Of a stretch of 64,000 nucleotides of DNA, positions 60,171 to 64,000 are shown in pieces. The number at the start of each line of letters is the position of its first letter. Positions within the stretch are counted from its first letter, which is position 1. Below the pieces are notes generated by a model. The model did no database searches, was not told the DNA's origin, and saw only the letters and a program-made list of their open reading frames with translations. The position numbers and the translations under genes were made by a program. The DNA is from DASQYE01 sp035940775. Its GTDB lineage: Bacteria; Acidobacteriota; Blastocatellia; Pyrinomonadales; Pyrinomonadaceae. The stretch spans positions 206,621-270,620 of the forward strand of contig DASZEN010000004.1 of assembly GCA_035940775.1 (NCBI GenBank), read 5' to 3'.

Positions 60171-61670
60171 TTAAAAGTCGAATGCGCCGTCGCGAATGGC
60201 CGCGCCTATGCTTTGCATATCGTCTGAGAGCGAGCGGTCGCGCGCCAGGCGCGGCGCTATCGCCCGCACGGTCTCGTAAGCTTTGCGGACGCCGAGACCG
60301 GGCCGCAGAGGCGCTCGATATTCGAGCCCTTCGGCGGCGGCCAGCAACTCTATGGCGAGGACGTGCTCGGCATTCTCCACCACGGCGCGCAGCTTCGCGG
60401 CGGCCGTCATGCCCATAGAGACATGATCCTCTTTGCCGCCCGAGGTCGGTAGATTATCGACGCTCGCCGGATGGGCCAGCACCTTCGATTCGGAGAGGAG
60501 CGCGACGGCCGTGACCTGCGCGATCATAAAGCCGGAAGACGTGCCCGGATGCGCGGTCAGAAACGGGGGCAGCCCTTCGTTGAGATCCGGGTTGACGAGC
60601 CGCTCTATGCGCCGCTCGCTGATGCTCGTCAGATCGGTCAGCGCGATGGCCGCGTAATCAAACGCGAGCGCGAGCGGCGCGCCGTGAAAATTGCCGCCCG
60701 ATAGAATCTCTTCGCCGTCGGCGAAGACCAGCGGGTTGTCGGTCGCCGCGCCCGTCTCCGTCTCAAGCACCTCGCGCGCGTGAGAGAGCGCGCCGCGCAC
60801 CGCGCCGTGAACCTGCGGCATACAGCGCAGGCTGTAGGCATCCTGCACGCGCGGGTCGTCTTCTAGGTGCGACTGCCTGATCTCGCTTTCGATGAGCAGG
60901 TCGCGCAGGTGCGCGGCCGTCTCGACCTGACCGGGATGGGGGCGGGCCCCGTGTATGCGCTCGTCGAAAGCGACGGGCGTTCCGCGCAGCGCTTCCAGCG
61001 TCATCGCGCCCGCCACATCGGCCACGCGCGCTGACATGAGCGCGCGCCTCAGCGCCAGACCGCCGACGGCGGCCATCGCCTGCGTCCCGTTCAAAAGAGC
61101 GAGTCCCTCTTTCGCCTCCAACTGCAAGGGCTCGATCCCGGCGCGTCGCAGGGCTTCGGCGCTCGCCATTCTCTCGCCGCGAAAGAAGGCTTCGCCCTCG
61201 CCGATACAGGCGAGCGCCAGATGCGCGAGCGGGGCCAGATCGCCGCTCGCTCCGACCGAGCCTTTTTCGGGGACGACCGCGTAGACGCCGCGCGCAAGCA
61301 TCCGTAGCAGCGTTTCGATGACGACCGCCCGCGCGCCGCTGTAACCGAGGGCCAGGACGTTTGCGCGCAGCAGCATCATCGCGCGCGTCTCCGTTTCGGA
61401 GAGCGGTGGGCCCACGCCGCATGCGTGGCTGCGCACCAGATTCAGTTGCAGGTCGCGCAGCTCCGAAGGTGCGATGCGCACGTCCGAGAGTTTGCCGAAC
61501 CCCGTATTGACGCCGTAAACGACCCGGCCATCGGCCAGGATTTTTTCGATCACACGGCGCGAATCCAGCACGCGCTCGCGCGCCGTGGGCGCAAGCGCAG
61601 CCTCCACCGCCCCGCTCGCCACCCCGTAGACCTCTTCGAGGCTTAGCCGCTGACCATCAAGCTCAAGCAT
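60171..61670 (-). CDS. hutH: Histidine ammonia-lyase
   Basis: The MIO-forming Ala-Ser-Gly lies in EKGSVGASGDLAPLAH (about 137-152). Other family features are YGVNTGFGKLSD (about 53-64), NGTQAMAAVGG, DNPLVF and QPxHx-type TSGGKEDHVSMG. The 499-residue length fits. It deaminates histidine to urocanate, the first step of the hut pathway; hutU is downstream. hutI and hutG are not in the window. Start ATG 61670. Confidence 0.96.
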   Translation of the reverse strand: MLELDGQRLSLEEVYGVASGAVEAALAPTARERVLDSRRVIEKILADGRVVYGVNTGFGKLSDVRIAPSELRDLQLNLVRSHACGVGPPLSETETRAMMLLRANVLALGYSGARAVVIETLLRMLARGVYAVVPEKGSVGASGDLAPLAHLALACIGEGEAFFRGERMASAEALRRAGIEPLQLEAKEGLALLNGTQAMAAVGGLALRRALMSARVADVAGAMTLEALRGTPVAFDERIHGARPHPGQVETAAHLRDLLIESEIRQSHLEDDPRVQDAYSLRCMPQVHGAVRGALSHAREVLETETGAATDNPLVFADGEEILSGGNFHGAPLALAFDYAAIALTDLTSISERRIERLVNPDLNEGLPPFLTAHPGTSSGFMIAQVTAVALLSESKVLAHPASVDNLPTSGGKEDHVSMGMTAAAKLRAVVENAEHVLAIELLAAAEGLEYRAPLRPGLGVRKAYETVRAIAPRLARDRSLSDDMQSIGAAIRDGAFDF

Positions 61671-61740
61671 AAAAATTAATGACAGTAGTATTCAGCAATC
61701 GGCTCAAAAAAAGTTTTTACGGAACCGGCCGAATCGACTA

Positions 61741-62709
61741 CTAACGGATGATCGTCTCTTCCTCGATCGACTCTTTATTTGGTATTTCAGAGATGTCCAG
61801 CTTTCTAAACTCGCCCGTGGCGGTGCGCGTGCGCTGGCGAGCCCTTTTAGCGCGGCGGGTGGCAGCGCGGCGCGAGGTCGCGGCGGCGCGCGTCCAATCG
61901 GTCACACGACGAAACGGGCGCAAGCTGAACTTGTGGCTCGGCAGCACCTCGCCCGTCGCCTCTCGCAAACGGACGGTGGCGACGGCGAAGATCACGACCG
62001 CCATATTAAAGATGATGCCGGAGATGAAAACCATCCATCCGGGCACGAGCCCGACGGTCGCTCGCTCAAGAAAGACCTCGAAATTATAGGCCGGGAGCGG
62101 GTGCAGGTAGACCTTCAGATTCCAGCTCAGCGCCAGGAGCGCGAAGATCCAGAGATAGTTGCGACGAAGCCTGCGTCCGATGGCCTCCCACTCGCTAATC
62201 GTAAAATGTGGCGTCAGGAGATCGGCCGCCAGATGATCGGCCCACTCCTGATTGACAGTGCCTTCGGGCGCGAGCATCTGCGCGAAATAGCCCGTCTCCA
62301 TCACTCGCACGCGGCTCGACCAGATTTCGTAGTAACGGTAACGGCGCGCCTCCATCACAAGAAAGATGGCGACCAGGATGGAGTTGATCGGGATTACAAA
62401 GTGTGGATTGCTGGGCGAGCTGAAGACGAAGGAGAGGGTCGCGCCAGCCGTCAGGACGGCCCAGTTGGTCGTCGTGTCGAGGCGGTTGCGCCAGGTGTTG
62501 GAGCGCTGCACCTCGCCGCGATAGAAATGAACCATCGCGGTGTTAAATTCTGCCGACGAGAGCTTGCGCGTCGGCAGAAAGGGACGTTGTATGCCCTGTC
62601 TTTCGGCGGGCGCTTTGTCCGGCGTGACGGAACTACTGTGCAACTGGCCCGAGCCGCGTTCGCCGCCCTGGAGCGAACCGCTTCCTCTTGTGCGCGCCTC
62701 GCTGCTCAT
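61741..62709 (-). CDS. DUF2270 membrane protein
   Basis: After a disordered Ser/Gly/Arg-rich N-terminus, the DUF2270 pattern begins with AEFNTAMVHFYRGEVQRSN (about 54-72) and RYYEIWSSRVRVMETGYFA. At least four hydrophobic helices are seen (about 80-97, 103-120, 185-203, 225-250). The tail is Arg-rich. The start is uncertain: TTG at 62748 is 13 codons upstream of the ATG at 62709, and neither has a good ribosome-binding site. Function unknown. Confidence 0.84.
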   Translation of the reverse strand: MSSEARTRGSGSLQGGERGSGQLHSSSVTPDKAPAERQGIQRPFLPTRKLSSAEFNTAMVHFYRGEVQRSNTWRNRLDTTTNWAVLTAGATLSFVFSSPSNPHFVIPINSILVAIFLVMEARRYRYYEIWSSRVRVMETGYFAQMLAPEGTVNQEWADHLAADLLTPHFTISEWEAIGRRLRRNYLWIFALLALSWNLKVYLHPLPAYNFEVFLERATVGLVPGWMVFISGIIFNMAVVIFAVATVRLREATGEVLPSHKFSLRPFRRVTDWTRAAATSRRAATRRAKRARQRTRTATGEFRKLDISEIPNKESIEEETIIR

Positions 62710-62843
62710 CTCGTCAGGCGTAAAGTCTGCTCCTCCCTTGCCGATCAAACGGACGGCTTCGGCACGAATCCGGCCTATCGGCCCGAAGCTGATAATAACA
62801 CGCGCTACTGCTTAAAGGCAGATAGTTATGTGATTTGTCTCTC

Positions 62844-63887
62844 TTACCGCCTCTCGGTCAGGCTTCTAATCAAATCAAACTCTTTCTGGCTGTAGACGGT
62901 TCCATCGGGTCGGAAGATGTCATGAAACCAGACGGGCGGCTCGTCCATGTCGGGAAGGGGGGTGTCCCATGCGAAGATGGTGTTGGTCTTGCCTTTGACC
63001 AGTCCCCAGTTGATCGCGCCGACGCGGTACTTCTTGAGAACGGGAAGGTTCGTCTCGAACAGGCTGTTGCGCGTGCGCGCCATGTACTCCGTGCAGATCA
63101 GCGGGCGGTTCATCCTCTGAAGCTCTTTGATCTGCGCTTCGAGGCTCGCGGCATCGCTGTAGTTATGGAACGTGATGATGTCTGAATTTGAGAACATCAC
63201 TTCGTTGCTCATGGGGTGATCGTGCCACCAACCGGCGGTCAGGGGCTGCGACGGGTTGGCCTCCTTCGCCCACTCGAAAACCTTCCTGAGAAGCGGAACC
63301 ACCGCGTCCATGTAGCCGGAGTTCGACGGCTCGTTGAACAAATCCCAGGCGAGGACGCGGCGATCATTGCCGAAAGTCCTGAGTATGTCTTTGGTGTAAC
63401 CTTCGAGCCCGCCCCACGTGCGCGAGTCGAAGAGGCGCTCGGTTCCGGGCGCACGCACCCAACCGGAGTTGTGCACGCCGGGTTTCGGCGCGGGCTGCCT
63501 GCCAAGCTTCGGGTTGTCGTTCCAGCAGGAATCGAACAACACGAACATCGTCCTTATATGGTGCTTGTCAGCTATCGTCAGGTATTCGTCGAGCCGTTTC
63601 TTGAAGCCTGCGGCGTCCTGCTCCCACACGAGGTTGTGCAGATAGACGCGCATCACGTTCATCCCCAACCTTTCGGCATAGCCCAGCTCGCGGTCTATGG
63701 TCTTCGGGTCGAAGGTATCGGCCTGCCACATCTCCAACTGGTTGATCGCCGTACTGGGTATAAAGTTGGCTCCGACGGGCCAGGGTTGGCGGCCATACCA
63801 TTGATTGGCTTGTTCGGCTGACCAGCGCGGCGCGGCGTTGGCCGCGACCGAAAACAGCAACAGCAGCAGGATCGCAAATCTCTTCAT
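62844..63887 (-). CDS. Secreted glycoside hydrolase, GH5-like
   Basis: A signal peptide (MKRFAILLLLLFSVAANAA) is followed by a TIM-barrel glycosidase: PWPVGANFIPSTAINQLEMW, MNVMRVYLHNLVWEQD, the acid/base glutamate in AWDLFNEPSNSG and the nucleophile in PLICTEYMARTRNS. The pattern fits family-5-type beta-glycanases or mannanases; substrate not decidable. AAGGAGGTG is a strong ribosome-binding site 13 bases before the ATG. Confidence 0.9.
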   Translation of the reverse strand: MKRFAILLLLLFSVAANAAPRWSAEQANQWYGRQPWPVGANFIPSTAINQLEMWQADTFDPKTIDRELGYAERLGMNVMRVYLHNLVWEQDAAGFKKRLDEYLTIADKHHIRTMFVLFDSCWNDNPKLGRQPAPKPGVHNSGWVRAPGTERLFDSRTWGGLEGYTKDILRTFGNDRRVLAWDLFNEPSNSGYMDAVVPLLRKVFEWAKEANPSQPLTAGWWHDHPMSNEVMFSNSDIITFHNYSDAASLEAQIKELQRMNRPLICTEYMARTRNSLFETNLPVLKKYRVGAINWGLVKGKTNTIFAWDTPLPDMDEPPVWFHDIFRPDGTVYSQKEFDLIRSLTERR

Positions 63888-63906
63888 AAGCCTGACACAC
63901 CTCCTT

Positions 63907-63954
63907 GAAAAGCAGTTTCGCTCAAAAGTAGTCTCGCTGAAAAGTAGTTTCGCG
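63907..63954. repeat. Three 16-bp tandem units upstream of the glycosidase gene
   Basis: Units at 63907-63922, 63923-63938 and 63939-63954 share AAAAG(C/T)AGT(T/C)TCGC. A related sequence (CGCTGAAAGTAGTCGCCGAAAA) is split here: similar bases occur near 41770-41800. They lie just before the minus-strand glycosidase start and could be regulatory or slippage-derived. Confidence 0.7.
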
Positions 63955-64000
63955 CGCCGCCGCGAACTCCGAGCGTGTCTCGGCGCGCGCGAGATTGCCC

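Overview
The window is a high-GC bacterial chromosome segment, most probably from an Acidobacteriota member, with class Blastocatellia as the best guess. The strongest pointer is the protein at 9999-12320, which has the architecture of the acidobacterial VWFA-related family. The many Crp/Fnr, PilZ, DUF1622, DUF2270 and DUF2721 genes and the hybrid CheB/CheR kinase fit that assignment. The taxonomy is inferred from gene content only. I saw no rRNA, tRNA, CRISPR array, transposase or phage gene.

Layout. 107-4758 (-) is a coupled pair of exported amidohydrolase-fold proteins. 5140-8483 (-) holds a Cys-rich lipoprotein and, upstream of it, a peptide-maturation-like cassette: an HPr-kinase-like kinase, a PqqD-domain protein ending in a knottin-like cysteine motif, and an NTP_transf_5 nucleotidyltransferase. 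8956-14590 carries DUF1622, an Fe(2+)-trafficking-like protein, the VWA protein, two small membrane proteins, a radical SAM enzyme and DUF2721. 14810-21762 (+) has a 438-residue Gly-rich protein, an esterase, a GntR regulator, a GlpD-type dehydrogenase, a HisC-like aminotransferase and an SRPBCC protein.

22025-30939 is a signalling block: CheB, a 1371-residue CheB-CheR-PAS-histidine kinase overlapping its NarL-type regulator, a receiver protein, a PYP-like PAS protein without the chromophore cysteine, and two tandem Crp/Fnr regulators. 31292-36326 (+) is a cyanophycin operon that makes the polymer (CphA), degrades it to Asp-Arg dipeptides (cyanophycinase) and cleaves the dipeptides (IadA-like), followed by a 57-residue charged protein. 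36345-41769 is metabolic: HAD phosphatase, DUF962, aldo/keto reductase, dienelactone hydrolase, cupin and a PLP decarboxylase.

41848-48102 holds CysQ, a HAMP kinase with a sigma-54 activator, a VOC protein, and a receiver gene preceded by a good sigma-54 promoter and a BlaI/CopY-like operator. 48427-56953 has SbcD, a Lon-N domain protein, a MoaD-MoaE fusion, a receiver, GyrA, a double-PilZ protein behind a structured leader, a Cys-containing small protein and PlsC. 57078-63887 (-) has an IMPase, HutU, a zf-TFIIB protein, HutH, DUF2270 and a GH5-like glycosidase.

The most interesting items are the PqqD-knottin cassette, the PYP-like PAS lacking Cys, a dispersed intergenic palindromic repeat (three copies), the PilZ leader with mutually exclusive hairpins, the sigma-54/BlaI-type control region at 47.2-47.4 kb, and the low-complexity Gly-rich gene.
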